A DNA stretch of 64,000 nt from Hyphomonas atlantica corrig. (GTDB taxonomy: Bacteria; Pseudomonadota; Alphaproteobacteria; Caulobacterales; Hyphomonadaceae): positions 186,001-250,000 of the forward strand of contig NZ_AWFH01000034.1 of assembly GCF_000682715.1 (NCBI RefSeq), read 5' to 3'. The position numbers and the translations under genes are program-made. Shown here one piece after another: positions 28,135 to 37,410 of the stretch. Position 1 is the stretch's first letter. Each line of letters starts with the position of its first letter. Under the pieces are notes generated by a model, which was not told the DNA's origin, did no database searches, and saw only the letters and a program-made list of their open reading frames with translations.

Positions 28135-28791
28135 ATGGACGCGCTGATCTTTGACTGTGATGGCGTGCTGGTCGATTCCGAGACAATTTCCATTGCCGTA
28201 GAGCGGGAGATGCTGTCTGGCTGGGGGCTGGACTATCCGTTTGAGACGTTCGTGTCGCGTTTTGTCGGGCTTCACAATCGGGATTTCCATGCTGCACTTG
28301 CGGCAGACGCGATTTCCAATGGACGTCCGTTGCCGGAGGATTTTGCGGACCAGTTGCAGGCGCAGATATGGCGTCGCTTCGAGACCGATTTGACCGCAAT
28401 TGGAGGCGTGTTGGACGCAGTCGCCGCATTTGCGGGCGCAATAGCGGTGGCCTCCTCGTCAGAGGCGGCAAAGCTCGTGCGGAAGCTTCAGCTGACCGGG
28501 CTCCATGCGGCGTTTGCCCCGCATGTTTATTCATCCGACCTGGTCACAAACGGAAAGCCTGCGCCTGACCTGTTTCTCTATACGGCAAGGCAAATCAATG
28601 CGCGCCCCGAAAATTGTGTCGTGATTGAAGACAGTGTGAACGGCGTGAAGGCCGCACGTGCCGCCGGAATGACGGCCTGGGGGTTTGTTGGTGGCGGTCA
28701 CGCGGATGCAGGCCTCGGAGAGCGCTTGTTGTCAGCAGGCGCACATCGCGTGTTTGCCTCTCATGCCCAGATTGCTGCTGCGCTCAGCTAG
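28135..28791 (+). CDS. HAD-superfamily hydrolase (beta-phosphoglucomutase-like)
   Basis: A 218-residue HAD phosphatase. Motif I is FDCDGVLVDSET (nucleophile Asp7), motif II is the Ser in VASSSEAAKLVRKL, motif III is the Lys in NGKPAPDLFLYTA, and motif IV is VIEDSVNGVKAARAAGM. The helical cap between motifs I and II places it in the GmhB/PGMB/phosphoglycolate phosphatase subgroup. The substrate is not predictable. I used the ATG at 28135, 13 bases after the mutL stop, so it is probably cotranscribed with mutL. Confidence 0.88.
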   Translation: MDALIFDCDGVLVDSETISIAVEREMLSGWGLDYPFETFVSRFVGLHNRDFHAALAADAISNGRPLPEDFADQLQAQIWRRFETDLTAIGGVLDAVAAFAGAIAVASSSEAAKLVRKLQLTGLHAAFAPHVYSSDLVTNGKPAPDLFLYTARQINARPENCVVIEDSVNGVKAARAAGMTAWGFVGGGHADAGLGERLLSAGAHRVFASHAQIAAALS

Positions 28792-28792
28792 G

Positions 28793-29434
28793 TCAAGCGT
28801 TCGGGAATACATCTTTCAGCGCGGTCCAGTCTGCTTCATGTGATCCAGCATGGTTCGGTTTGGTCGGGTCAGTCAAGCGCCCGCGGGGCTTGGTATAGCT
28901 GTCGATCTTGCGTTCCGGTTTTTCATGCCACTGAATGTTCACGGCCCAGAGTTTCGGGAAGAAGTACAGGGTTGAGTAAGGCAAATGGTCGTGAATCCAC
29001 CAAGCCAGTTTCTGCCAGTCCCCTTCTGCATGAAACGCGTCATAAAATGCGGGGATCACGATGCAGGCCGTCGCGCCCATATGCCCGTTTGAGTCGCGGC
29101 GATCCCAGATATGGTGTCCGAAATTGCTTTCATTCGATGCGCAATTGTAGCCCTTTTTCCTTTCGCGCTGCATCTGGTTTCCGAAACCATTGACTTCAGG
29201 AGATCTGTAGGCGGACCGGATGGCAATGCGACCGAATACGTCCTGCAGGGGCTCTAGCAGTTCCGTGCAAAGCTTCGTGCCAGCCGCGATGGCAAGGTCG
29301 GGATCGTCGGGGGCGTTTGAAAAGCCATGAACTGCAGCGATATCCGAAAACAGAAAGTCGCGCATGAAAAAGGATTTTGACAAACGTGTGCGTCCGAACT
29401 CTGACAAGCTTTCGACGCTGTTGGGCGGTTTCAT
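28793..29434 (-). CDS. M15-like (D-Ala-D-Ala carboxypeptidase-type) domain protein
   Basis: A 213-residue cytosolic-looking protein with no signal peptide. IAIRSAYRSPEVNGFGNQ near residue 70 and the later GHHIWDRRDSNGHMGATACIVIP resemble the substrate-side loops of M15A/peptidoglycan peptidases, and the TLYFFPKLWAVNIQWHEKP segment fits their C-terminal strand. The zinc ligands are only partly recognisable, so activity is uncertain. It may be a phage- or plasmid-type lysis-like gene. It is convergent with the HAD gene (28791) and downstream of the lipoprotein-like gene at 29443. Confidence 0.6.
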   Translation of the reverse strand: MKPPNSVESLSEFGRTRLSKSFFMRDFLFSDIAAVHGFSNAPDDPDLAIAAGTKLCTELLEPLQDVFGRIAIRSAYRSPEVNGFGNQMQRERKKGYNCASNESNFGHHIWDRRDSNGHMGATACIVIPAFYDAFHAEGDWQKLAWWIHDHLPYSTLYFFPKLWAVNIQWHEKPERKIDSYTKPRGRLTDPTKPNHAGSHEADWTALKDVFPNA

Positions 29435-29442
29435 GGGGCAGA

Positions 29443-29750
29443 CTAGTCCTGATCGCTGGTGTCAGCATCCACAACCCAATACATTTCCGGTGTGCATGTG
29501 CCTTCGGTAATCTGGTCGCGCTTCAGAGTAAGGGTTTCACCGACTTCCGGCAGGCTGCCAAGATATTCGTCAGAGACCCAGAATTCTCCGTCATCGCCCT
29601 CAAACAGTGCGCCATCCTCATCGACTTCCGTGACAATTGCCGTGATGACGGACGTCTCATAGCTGCACGGCCCTCCGGCCATGGGCGGCGAAGGCTGATT
29701 GCAAGCAGTCGTCAGTGCCAGCGTGCCAGCGTAAAAATCGTGTAGCGCAT
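29443..29750 (-). pseudogene. Small lipoprotein disrupted by an 8-bp tandem duplication
   Basis: The open part (29443-29682, 79 residues from MAGGPCSYETSV) has no ribosome site. Upstream on the same strand a GGGGAG and an ATG at 29750 start MRYTIFTLA, then the frame breaks. Removing one copy of the duplicated gccagcgt (29717-29724 and 29725-29732) joins them into a 99-residue lipoprotein starting MRYTIFTLALTTACNQ, with lipobox LTTAC. So as read the gene is frameshifted. This could be a real mutation, a reversible slippage event or an assembly error. The family is unknown; the mature part is acidic. Confidence 0.65.
29716..29732. repeat. 8-bp tandem duplication in signal-peptide region
   Basis: Two adjacent exact copies of gccagcgt lie within the start region of the lipoprotein on the minus strand, and the preceding base continues the unit. 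One copy restores the frame, two copies break it. Confidence 0.9.
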
Positions 29751-29810
29751 AAGATACGTCTCCCCTTCCGAGGGAAGGCTATCGGCATTTCCAGCGAACT
29801 CAAGCAGAAA

Positions 29811-31220
29811 TCAGGTGTTGATGACGCGGCCGGGATTCATGATATTGGCCGGGTCGAGTGCGCGCTTGATGGCGCGCATCGTTTCGGTGGCGGCCTTGGG
29901 GCGGATACGTTCCAACTCGTCCCGCTTCAGGCGCCCGACGCCATGCTCGGCGCTGATGGAGCCGTCGAAGCTCATCACCTGATCATAGATGATACGAAAC
30001 ACTGCCGCATCCTGTCCGCGCAGAACAGGCTGGGCCGCATTGCCCGGTTCGCAGACGGAGTAATGCAGGTTCCCGTCACCCACATGTCCGAAAATCACGA
30101 ACTCCGCTGTTGGCACTTGCTCAAGCACCGCTTGATTGCAGGCCTTGATGAAGTCCGGAATACGGCTGATCGGAACGGAGATATCCTGATTGAGCGCTGT
30201 GCCATAGGCGCGCTTGGAAAGCGGGATGGTTTCGCGAATGTGCCAAAAGCTATCGGCCTGCGCGACGCTTTCGGCAATCACGGCATCGGCGACGAGATTG
30301 GATTCATAGGCCGACGCCAGTGCGCCTTCCAGTACGTCGCGGGCATGATCTTCCCGCGACATGGAAACTTCCATCAACACGCGCCATGGCAGGTCCGAAG
30401 GTAACGGGTCGCGCGTGTCCGGTACGTCTGCCTGCACCATGGCAACGGCATTTGCCGGAATGATCTCGAAACTGGTCACAGTGTCGCCCGCATGATCACG
30501 GACAAGAGCGAGCAGCTTGACGATATCGTCCGTAGACGCGCAGGTCACCCAGGCGCTGGCGCGTTGCACCTGCGGGAAGAGTTTGAGGGTTGCCGCTGTG
30601 ATGATGCCCAGCGTGCCTTCCGCGCCTGCGAACAGCTGCTTGAGATCATAGCCGGTATTGTTCTTGCGCAAGCCGGACAAGCCATTCCAGATTTCGCCGG
30701 TAGGTAAAACAACTTCAAGCCCGAGGATCAGGTCTCGCATCATCCCATAGCGCAGCACCGCTACACCGCCAGCGTTGGTAGAGATAAGACCGCCAATGGT
30801 TGCCGTGCCTTCAGAGCCGAGCGAGAGCGGGAAGAGCCGTTTGGCGTCTTCGGCCGCCTGCTGCGCAGTGACGAGTGGCGCGCCTGCTTCGATGACCATT
30901 GAGTTGTTGAAGGCATCCAGCGACCGAACCGCATTCATACGTTGCATGGAAATGCAAATTTCGCCGTGGGGCGTGCCTGCATCGACCAGACCTGTATTGC
31001 CACCTTGCGGTGTGATCGCAACGCCGTGCTGATTGCAGAGCTTCACCAACTCTGCCGTCTCGACGGTTGTCGCAGGCCTCGCGAGGAACGGTGTTTCGCC
31101 CTTGTAGGTCCCGCGCCAGGGGCTGACGACCTTTTCGAGGTCTTCTGCCTCCGTGCTCCACCCTTTCGGACCGAGCAGGCTTTTTGCGGCAGAGAGAAAG
31201 TCGGGGCTGAGCTGTGTCAT
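29811..31220 (-). CDS. FAD-linked oxidase (GlcD/D-2-hydroxyglutarate dehydrogenase type)
   Basis: A 469-residue flavoenzyme of the FAD-binding type 4 family. PQGGNTGLVDAGTPHG (near residue 70) binds the FAD pyrophosphate, GSEGTATIGGLISTNAGG (near residue 133) is the FAD contact, and the C-terminal domain carries GHVGDGNLHYSV and SAEHGVGRLKRD. This fits D-lactate, glycolate or D-2-hydroxyglutarate dehydrogenases that pass electrons to a quinone or ETF. I used the ATG at 31220. It precedes a stretch of 60 bases before tsaC, both on the minus strand. Confidence 0.9.
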   Translation of the reverse strand: MTQLSPDFLSAAKSLLGPKGWSTEAEDLEKVVSPWRGTYKGETPFLARPATTVETAELVKLCNQHGVAITPQGGNTGLVDAGTPHGEICISMQRMNAVRSLDAFNNSMVIEAGAPLVTAQQAAEDAKRLFPLSLGSEGTATIGGLISTNAGGVAVLRYGMMRDLILGLEVVLPTGEIWNGLSGLRKNNTGYDLKQLFAGAEGTLGIITAATLKLFPQVQRASAWVTCASTDDIVKLLALVRDHAGDTVTSFEIIPANAVAMVQADVPDTRDPLPSDLPWRVLMEVSMSREDHARDVLEGALASAYESNLVADAVIAESVAQADSFWHIRETIPLSKRAYGTALNQDISVPISRIPDFIKACNQAVLEQVPTAEFVIFGHVGDGNLHYSVCEPGNAAQPVLRGQDAAVFRIIYDQVMSFDGSISAEHGVGRLKRDELERIRPKAATETMRAIKRALDPANIMNPGRVINT

Positions 31221-31279
31221 GTGGGACAATCTAACCATTCTGAAGCGTGAATGCGATGACCAAACAGTGGGGTATTGGG

Positions 31280-32218
31280 TCAGTCGCGATGAGCGGCGCG
31301 CGCGAGACGGTCATTGATGGCTTCGCCCAGACCTTCATTGGGAATGCGGGCTACGGCGATCCTGTCAGCCACCGCATCGAGTTGGCGCAATATGGCGAAG
31401 AGATTTGCCGCCGCTTCGGAGAGGCTTCCTTCTGGTGACAAATTCGCGCCGCCGTGGGTGTCTGAGCCGAAGCCGAGCCAGGCCTCCCCTTCTTCAGGGG
31501 CGTCGGCGTCGAGGCGCATGCGGGCATTTGGCGCGTAGTGGCTTTTCAACTGACCTGGCGCAGTAATGCCGTCCTCCTCGCCCGCACGGGCAAGCGGAGC
31601 GCCGAGGAAAGCCTCAAGTGCGGAGGTTTCAACGGCGCCAGCTCGAAGCAGGACGGGGCGGTCGCCGACGAAGGACACAATGGTGGACTCGATGCCTTGT
31701 TTGCACGGGCCGCCATCCAGAATCAGATCCAGCTTGCCATCAAGGTCAGCTTTGACGTGATCCGCGCGGGTCGGGCTGATATGCCCTGACCTGTTGGCGG
31801 ACGGCGCGACGACAGGACGGCCGAAGCCGGAGATCAACTGGCGCGCGCCGGGATGCGCCGGCATGCGGAGGGCAATGGTCTCCAGGCCGGAGCGGGCAAG
31901 GTCGCAGACGGTCCCCGTTGGCGCGACGGGAAGCACGATCGTCAACGGACCTGGCCAGAAGGCGCTTGCCAGCGCGAGCGCCGCTTCGGAGAAGACCGCT
32001 TCCTTTTGCGCCATGTCGAGGCTTGCGACATGGGCGATCAGCGGATTGAAGCGCGGCCTGCCCTTGGCCGTGTAAAGGCGGGTTACGGCGTCAGGGTTCG
32101 CCGCATCACAGGCCAGCCCGTAGACTGTCTCTGTCGGCATGGCGACGAGACCGCCCTTGCGCAGGAAGCTGATCGCAAGGTCGATGGGGCCGGAACTGAT
32201 GGGCGCGATGGCTGTCAT
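31280..32218 (-). CDS. L-threonylcarbamoyladenylate synthase
   Basis: A 312-residue Sua5-type enzyme that makes L-threonylcarbamoyl-AMP for the t6A37 modification of tRNAs decoding ANN codons. The YrdC domain (residues about 15-200) has TETVYGLACDA, KGRPRFNPLI and the SNRSGHISPT segment of the ATP/threonine site, and a C-terminal Sua5 domain with SHYAPNARMRL follows. The two-domain length of about 310 residues distinguishes Sua5 from short TsaC. Its ATG at 32218 is clear. Confidence 0.92.
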   Translation of the reverse strand: MTAIAPISSGPIDLAISFLRKGGLVAMPTETVYGLACDAANPDAVTRLYTAKGRPRFNPLIAHVASLDMAQKEAVFSEAALALASAFWPGPLTIVLPVAPTGTVCDLARSGLETIALRMPAHPGARQLISGFGRPVVAPSANRSGHISPTRADHVKADLDGKLDLILDGGPCKQGIESTIVSFVGDRPVLLRAGAVETSALEAFLGAPLARAGEEDGITAPGQLKSHYAPNARMRLDADAPEEGEAWLGFGSDTHGGANLSPEGSLSEAAANLFAILRQLDAVADRIAVARIPNEGLGEAINDRLARAAHRD

Positions 32219-32265
32219 GCGCGGGACTTAGCATTGGCGCGGCGGCCCCGGAAGCCGCCGCTGCA

Positions 32266-33465
32266 CTATTTGCGGGTCGCGGTCCCAGTCACCGTGACGG
32301 TGATATCTTCTCCGACCCATGTTGCTGCCGGATCAGACGCCTGGCCGAGATTGAAGGCCTTTCGGCTCATCACCGCGGAGGCATCGAGGCGTGCTGTGTC
32401 GCCGTCAATATCCAGCGTGAAGGTGAGCGGGATGGTGACCAGCTCTGTTTTCAGCGTGATGACGGCATCAGCGGTGTAGCCCTCGCCGGTTTCCTGGAAG
32501 TCTGTCAGACGAATGCGCGCAGTCGGAAAGGTGTTCGTGTCGAACCATTCCGGCCCTTTCAGGCTGTCATTGTAGAGCTTCTTGCCAGCGTCAGCTGTCG
32601 CCGTTTCGACCATGACCAGAACTTGCGATGAAGCGAGGTCGTCCGGGTAGAACTCTACATCGGCCGTCCAGCTGCCAAAGGTGCCGGTGAACTCGTTGCC
32701 ATCATAGATACCGGTGAAGCGGATTTCAGAGGCGTCGTAGTTGACGTCCCAATTTGGCTCCAGCGGCGCGTCAGTCGTCGCCGAAGAGTCATTGTTTGAG
32801 GATTCTGAGCTTCCGGATGGAGCGGAAGTTGCCAGCGGGATGAGCGCGATCAGCGCGAAGGCGACAGCGGAAACACCGAACGCGCGTACATAGCCGCGAG
32901 CGGTTTTCGGTGCGGCGGGCTTTCCGAACAGGCCCGGCAGCATTTTCTTCAGTACGCCATCCTCACCGCCAATTTCATGTTTCACAGCTCCTGCGACATG
33001 CAGAACCAACAGGATGATCAGCAGCCAGGCCCCTTTGGAGTGAATGGTCTCGATGATCGTGTGAGCAATTTCGCCACGCAGGAAATCCGGTGCGGGCAGG
33101 TGCGGCCAGCTGATCGACCCGAACAGAACGGTGGGCACTTTGAACTTGGAGGTCGAGACAAGTACCCAGCCTGCGAGTGGCAGGATGAGCATCAGGCCAT
33201 AGAAAGCCATGTGGACTAGGTGCGATGCCAGTTTCTCGTGCGCGGGCATTTCTTCCGGCAAGGGCGGCGGCGGATTCGCGGCGCGCCAGAGGATCCGCGT
33301 GACTGTCAGGAACAGCAATGTGATCCCGATGGATTTGTGAAGCTGATAGCGCGCTTCGTTGCCATCCATGTTCCAGCCGAGCCAGATCATGAACAGGATG
33401 AGGGCCGCCATCACCCAATGAAGGATGATGGCGACGGTCGTGTATCTGGCAGATACTTTTTTCAT
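32266..33465 (-). CDS. Cytochrome b561 fused to a YceI domain
   Basis: A 399-residue fusion. The N-terminal ~190 residues are a cytochrome b561 unit with four membrane helices and His residues at ILHWVMAAL, YQLHKSIGITLLF, HLVHMAFYGLML and LLVLHVAGAVKHE, the heme ligands. After a Ser/Asp linker, a YceI lipocalin-like domain (about 230-399) carries PNWDVNYDASEIRFTG and ends ITVTVTG. The family is thought to handle isoprenoid/quinone-like ligands or electron transfer at the periplasmic side. It is followed by a second YceI gene at 33483. Confidence 0.9.
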   Translation of the reverse strand: MKKVSARYTTVAIILHWVMAALILFMIWLGWNMDGNEARYQLHKSIGITLLFLTVTRILWRAANPPPPLPEEMPAHEKLASHLVHMAFYGLMLILPLAGWVLVSTSKFKVPTVLFGSISWPHLPAPDFLRGEIAHTIIETIHSKGAWLLIILLVLHVAGAVKHEIGGEDGVLKKMLPGLFGKPAAPKTARGYVRAFGVSAVAFALIALIPLATSAPSGSSESSNNDSSATTDAPLEPNWDVNYDASEIRFTGIYDGNEFTGTFGSWTADVEFYPDDLASSQVLVMVETATADAGKKLYNDSLKGPEWFDTNTFPTARIRLTDFQETGEGYTADAVITLKTELVTIPLTFTLDIDGDTARLDASAVMSRKAFNLGQASDPAATWVGEDITVTVTGTATRK

Positions 33466-33482
33466 CGGGTCTGTCGGTCGAC

Positions 33483-34208
33483 TTATTCAGCAGCCGGTAC
33501 GGCCATTGCGAACTCGGTTTCGATCGTGAGATTGACCTCGTCGCCCACATTCGGGACCAGTTTCTCAAGACCGAAGGCTGACCGGTTGAAAGAGCCTGTT
33601 GCGGAGAAGCCGATTTTCGGTTGTTCCGGCGCCCATGGGAAGGTGGCGGTGCCATTGTAGGTCACGTCCAGGGTGACAGGCTTGGTCACGCCCAGGAATG
33701 TCAGGTCTCCGGTGACCGTGCCGGTGGATGGGCCGGTCTGGGTGATCTCTGTCGATGTGAAGGTGATTTCCGGATATTCGCCAGCGTTGAAGTAACCGGC
33801 GTCCTGAGCGATCTCCTCATCAAATGTGTCGTACGGCGAGTCGGCATGAGTCGCCTTGAAGTCACCCGGGTAGTCTGTTTCGACGGATGTCGGGTCGATT
33901 GTGACGGTCAGCGAAGTCGCGCTGGCATCATCCGGATTGAATTCAAGCGTTGCGTCGAATTTTGTGAAACGGGCGGTATAGTTCGACAGGCCGAAATGGT
34001 TGACTGTCCAGACGAGTGAGGCGTGTGTCGGGTCCAGGGTGTAGGTGCCAGCAGGGCCGATTTCCGGAGCGACTTCTTCCGCCGGCGCTGCCGTGGCTTC
34101 AGCGGTTTCGACAGTTTGCGCTTCAGCCTCGGCTGCGGGGGCGGTGGTTTCAGCCGCCCCACAGGCGGCGAGGGCGAAGAGAGATACCGTAAGAAGGGAT
34201 TTGCGCAT
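33483..34208 (-). CDS. YceI-family lipoprotein
   Basis: A 241-residue protein with a lipoprotein signal (MRKSLLTVSLFALAAC, Cys16) and an Ala/Glu-rich linker. A YceI domain (about residues 55-241) follows with TYTLDPTHASLVWTVNHFG and FNRSAFGLEKLVPNVGDEV, the family ends. YceI proteins are beta-barrels that bind polyprenyl-type ligands. It lies 17 bases upstream of the cytochrome b561-YceI gene on the same strand, so both are probably cotranscribed and act together in the periplasm. I used the ATG at 34208. Confidence 0.9.
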   Translation of the reverse strand: MRKSLLTVSLFALAACGAAETTAPAAEAEAQTVETAEATAAPAEEVAPEIGPAGTYTLDPTHASLVWTVNHFGLSNYTARFTKFDATLEFNPDDASATSLTVTIDPTSVETDYPGDFKATHADSPYDTFDEEIAQDAGYFNAGEYPEITFTSTEITQTGPSTGTVTGDLTFLGVTKPVTLDVTYNGTATFPWAPEQPKIGFSATGSFNRSAFGLEKLVPNVGDEVNLTIETEFAMAVPAAE

Positions 34209-34331
34209 GGATGAAGTCTCCTGGAGTTTCTGGTAGAGGGTAACCGTGATTATAGGGCGCAGTTGGCGTCGTGCCATCCCCGCGCTAAATGCTCATCTAG
34301 ATATGACCTATTCGGATTCTGGGAGAAATGC

Positions 34332-36104
34332 ATGGCTTATGAAGCGCCGCTAAACGACATGGCGTTCGCGCTGCAATCTGTAGCGGACCTGTCCCGGCTT
34401 GAAGGTTTGGAGCCATTTGGCAATTACGACCCGGAATTGATCTCGCCAATCCTCGAAGAAGCAAACAAGCTGGCGCGGGATGTCCTTGCGCCGCTCAATA
34501 CCGTGGGCGACGCGCATGGCGCACAACTGACCGATGATGGCGTGAAGGCTGCGCCAGGCTTTGCCGATGCCTATGCCCAGTTCCGCGATGGTGGCTGGAT
34601 GGGCTTGTCCGCACCCGAGGAATGGGGCGGGCAAGGCCTCCCAAAGGCGCTCGCTCTGGCGGTCATGGAAATGTTTCACGCGGCGAACATGTCCTTCGGC
34701 CTCTGCCCGATGCTGAGCTTCGGAGCGATCGAAGCGCTGATCGCGCACGGCATGGACGAGCAGAAACAAACCTATCTGCCAAACCTTGTTGCCGGAAACT
34801 GGACCGGCACGATGAATTTGACCGAGCCGCAGGCCGGATCAGATGTCGGCGCGCTGAAGACGAAAGCGATTCCGAATGAGGATGGCAGCTACGCGATCAC
34901 AGGCCAGAAGATCTATATCACCTGGGGCGATCATGACGTGGCCGAAAACATCATCCATCTGGTGCTTGCCCGCTTGCCGGACGCGCCTGAAGGGTCTCGC
35001 GGAATCTCGCTGTTCATCGTTCCCAAAATGATGGTCAATGCCGACGGCAGTCTAGGCGAACGGAACGCAGTGAAGTGTATTGGCCTTGAAAAGAAGATGG
35101 GCATTCACGCCTCGCCGACCTGCGTGATGGAGTATGATGGCGCAACAGGCTGGTTGATCGGTCAGGAGAACAAGGGCTTGGCCTGCATGTTCACCATGAT
35201 GAACTCAGCCCGTCTGAATGTCGGCCTTGAGGGTGTCGCTGTGGGTGAAGCCGCTTATCAGACGGCGTTTGACTATGCGCAGGAACGCAAGCAGGGCAAG
35301 GCGACTGGTGTGGATGGCCCCGCCCCGATCCTTCACCACGCCGATGTGCGCCGTACCCTGACGACAATGCGCGCCCGCGTGGCGGCGGCTCGGTCCATCT
35401 GTTATGCGTGTGGTGTAGCGGCAGACCTCGCAGAGGCGGCGCCGGATGAAGAGACCCGCGCTGCGGCAAAGATGCGGGAAGATCTGCTGACGCCCATCGC
35501 GAAAGCGTGGTGTACGGACATGGGCGTCGACGTGGCGAGCCTTGGTGTGCAGATTCACGGCGGCATGGGGTTCATGAACGAAACGCTGGCGGGCCAGCTT
35601 TATCGGGACTCGCGCATTGCGCCCATCTATGAGGGTACAAACGGTATTCAGGCGATTGACCTGGTCGGGCGCAAACTGTCCGGCACGAATGGTGAATCCA
35701 TGCGTGTCATGTTAGGCGAAGTCGAGGCGACGGCGGCGTCTGCGCGTGCGACGAATGATCCGCAGCTGGTTCAGATTGCGGACCGTCTGCGGGCGGGCGC
35801 TGATGCGCTGCGTGAAGCGAGCGACTGGATGCTGGAGGCGATGAAGGATCGCGATCAGGAAAAAGCCCTCGCTGGAGCAACAGCCTATCTTGCGCTTGCG
35901 GGCGACGTGATCGGGGGGCATTTCCTGACGCGGGCAGCCGTTGCGGCACGTGGCGAGGAAGGCAGCTTCCGGGCGCGGCAACTGGCCTTGGCGGGGTTCT
36001 TTGCCGAGACCGTTCTGGCGACGGCACCGGGACGTGTGTCTGGCATTACCGACGGCGGCTCCCCTTTCCTGGAAAACAGCGAAGCCTTGTTCGGCATCGC
36101 CTGA
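34332..36104 (+). CDS. Acyl-CoA dehydrogenase, DmdC-like (590 residues)
   Basis: A 590-residue acyl-CoA dehydrogenase of the long DmdC/phenylacyl-CoA-like group. An N-terminal extra domain (residues 1-80) is followed by the usual FAD fold with NLTEPQAGSDVGALKTKA, IYITWGDHD, and EERKQ-type helices. The catalytic Glu is in APIYEGTNGIQAIDLVGRKL, followed by a C-terminal helical domain. DmdC acts on 3-methylmercaptopropionyl-CoA, but other relatives use other acyl-CoAs, so the substrate is open. I used the ATG at 34332. It ends one base before the convergent MFS gene. Confidence 0.88.
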   Translation: MAYEAPLNDMAFALQSVADLSRLEGLEPFGNYDPELISPILEEANKLARDVLAPLNTVGDAHGAQLTDDGVKAAPGFADAYAQFRDGGWMGLSAPEEWGGQGLPKALALAVMEMFHAANMSFGLCPMLSFGAIEALIAHGMDEQKQTYLPNLVAGNWTGTMNLTEPQAGSDVGALKTKAIPNEDGSYAITGQKIYITWGDHDVAENIIHLVLARLPDAPEGSRGISLFIVPKMMVNADGSLGERNAVKCIGLEKKMGIHASPTCVMEYDGATGWLIGQENKGLACMFTMMNSARLNVGLEGVAVGEAAYQTAFDYAQERKQGKATGVDGPAPILHHADVRRTLTTMRARVAAARSICYACGVAADLAEAAPDEETRAAAKMREDLLTPIAKAWCTDMGVDVASLGVQIHGGMGFMNETLAGQLYRDSRIAPIYEGTNGIQAIDLVGRKLSGTNGESMRVMLGEVEATAASARATNDPQLVQIADRLRAGADALREASDWMLEAMKDRDQEKALAGATAYLALAGDVIGGHFLTRAAVAARGEEGSFRARQLALAGFFAETVLATAPGRVSGITDGGSPFLENSEALFGIA

Positions 36105-37286
36105 TCAGGCTTGCAGGCGCAGCTTCGGCAAAGCGATCAGGCAGAGCACCGAGGCGCACGATACCGCTGCTGCGACGGCGGCCAGTGGTGCCATGCCAAG
36201 CGTGACAACCGGTGCGGCAATCGCCGTTCCGGCCGCTGCCGTGACGAGAATGGCCACGAGCACGAGCGCCGTTCCGCGAGCATCATCTCCGCGCGCAGCG
36301 ATCACGGCTCGGAAAAATCCCGGGGGGCCGCGAAAGCCAAGGCCAAGGTTTACGGGGATAAACAAGAGCGCCAGAAAGAGAGGTTCCGAACCGCCGATAA
36401 GCGCGAACAGGAGGACACCCAACAGTCCGCACGCCGACATGGCGGAGCCGAACAGGATCATTGGTTCCGGACCAAATTTTTGCGTCATCCTGCCCGCAAG
36501 GTTTGATCCTGCAATGAAGAAGGAAATGCCGGTCACCTGCATGATGATGAAATCGTTCAGGGTGCCGTCCAGTCCTTTCGTGATCATGGCTGGTGCGCCG
36601 AAAACGAAGATGAGCAGACCACCCAGAGTGAAGGCCTGGCTGAGCGCATAGCGCAGGAATGTCGGATTCGTGAGATGTCGCAGATAGCTGCCCGGCACGC
36701 GGGTCGAGGGCGGCGGTGGCATGCGGTGGCGCAGAAGCGCGACGAGGCCTGCGACGGTCAGGCTAAGCACACCGAGCACAAGGAATGAGCTTTTCCATCC
36801 AAAGCCGATCAACAGCCAGACGCCGACAACGGGCGCCAATGCCGGAATCAGGGATTCGATGCTCGCCATGAAGCCGAGCGCACCAACAGCTTTTTCTTCC
36901 GAGTACAATGCGCGGATCATGCCCGGAGCAAACACGGCAGCGGCTGCGCCGGTAAGACCCTGGACGAAGCGGAGACAGACAAGCGCAGGCAGGCTGGGGG
37001 CGAACATGCAGGCGAGAGAGACAATCGCATAGGAAACCAACGACCAGACCAGAAGCGTGCGCTGGTCGACACGTGCCCCAAGCTCACCGAACGCCAGCAG
37101 TCCGATGCATCCGCCTGCCACAAACGCTGCCAGCACGAGTTGGGCCATTGCCTGGCTGCCGCTCAACGTTTCGGGAAGCGACGGAACGGCCGGCAAGACA
37201 AGGTCGGTTCCCGCAAGGCTCAGGATCGTGCCCATCACAATGAGGGCGAACGCAATTCCGGGCGCTGCGTATTGCGTGTTCGGCAT
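36105..37286 (-). CDS. MFS transporter (Bcr/CflA-like drug efflux)
   Basis: A 393-residue permease with twelve predicted membrane helices. The N-terminal half shows GTDLVLPAVPSLPETL, VDQRTLLVWSLVSYA and LRFVQGLTGAAAAVFAPGMIRALY, typical of the Bcr/CflA/MdtL drug-efflux type (the ALVCLRFVQG motif). It is convergent with the upstream acyl-CoA dehydrogenase (adjacent bases) and divergent from the pseudouridine synthase at 37411. The substrate is unknown. Confidence 0.88.
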   Translation of the reverse strand: MPNTQYAAPGIAFALIVMGTILSLAGTDLVLPAVPSLPETLSGSQAMAQLVLAAFVAGGCIGLLAFGELGARVDQRTLLVWSLVSYAIVSLACMFAPSLPALVCLRFVQGLTGAAAAVFAPGMIRALYSEEKAVGALGFMASIESLIPALAPVVGVWLLIGFGWKSSFLVLGVLSLTVAGLVALLRHRMPPPPSTRVPGSYLRHLTNPTFLRYALSQAFTLGGLLIFVFGAPAMITKGLDGTLNDFIIMQVTGISFFIAGSNLAGRMTQKFGPEPMILFGSAMSACGLLGVLLFALIGGSEPLFLALLFIPVNLGLGFRGPPGFFRAVIAARGDDARGTALVLVAILVTAAAGTAIAAPVVTLGMAPLAAVAAAVSCASVLCLIALPKLRLQA

Positions 37287-37410
37287 GAGGCTGGCTTCTC
37301 GATCGGGCGCCCGCCTATGCCGGAAATGCTGCAGAATGTCGACCGCGAGTTGCGACGCGTCTGACAGGTCGATATGACGGGCAGCAACCCTGCAGGAGGC
37401 GCAGTACGCA

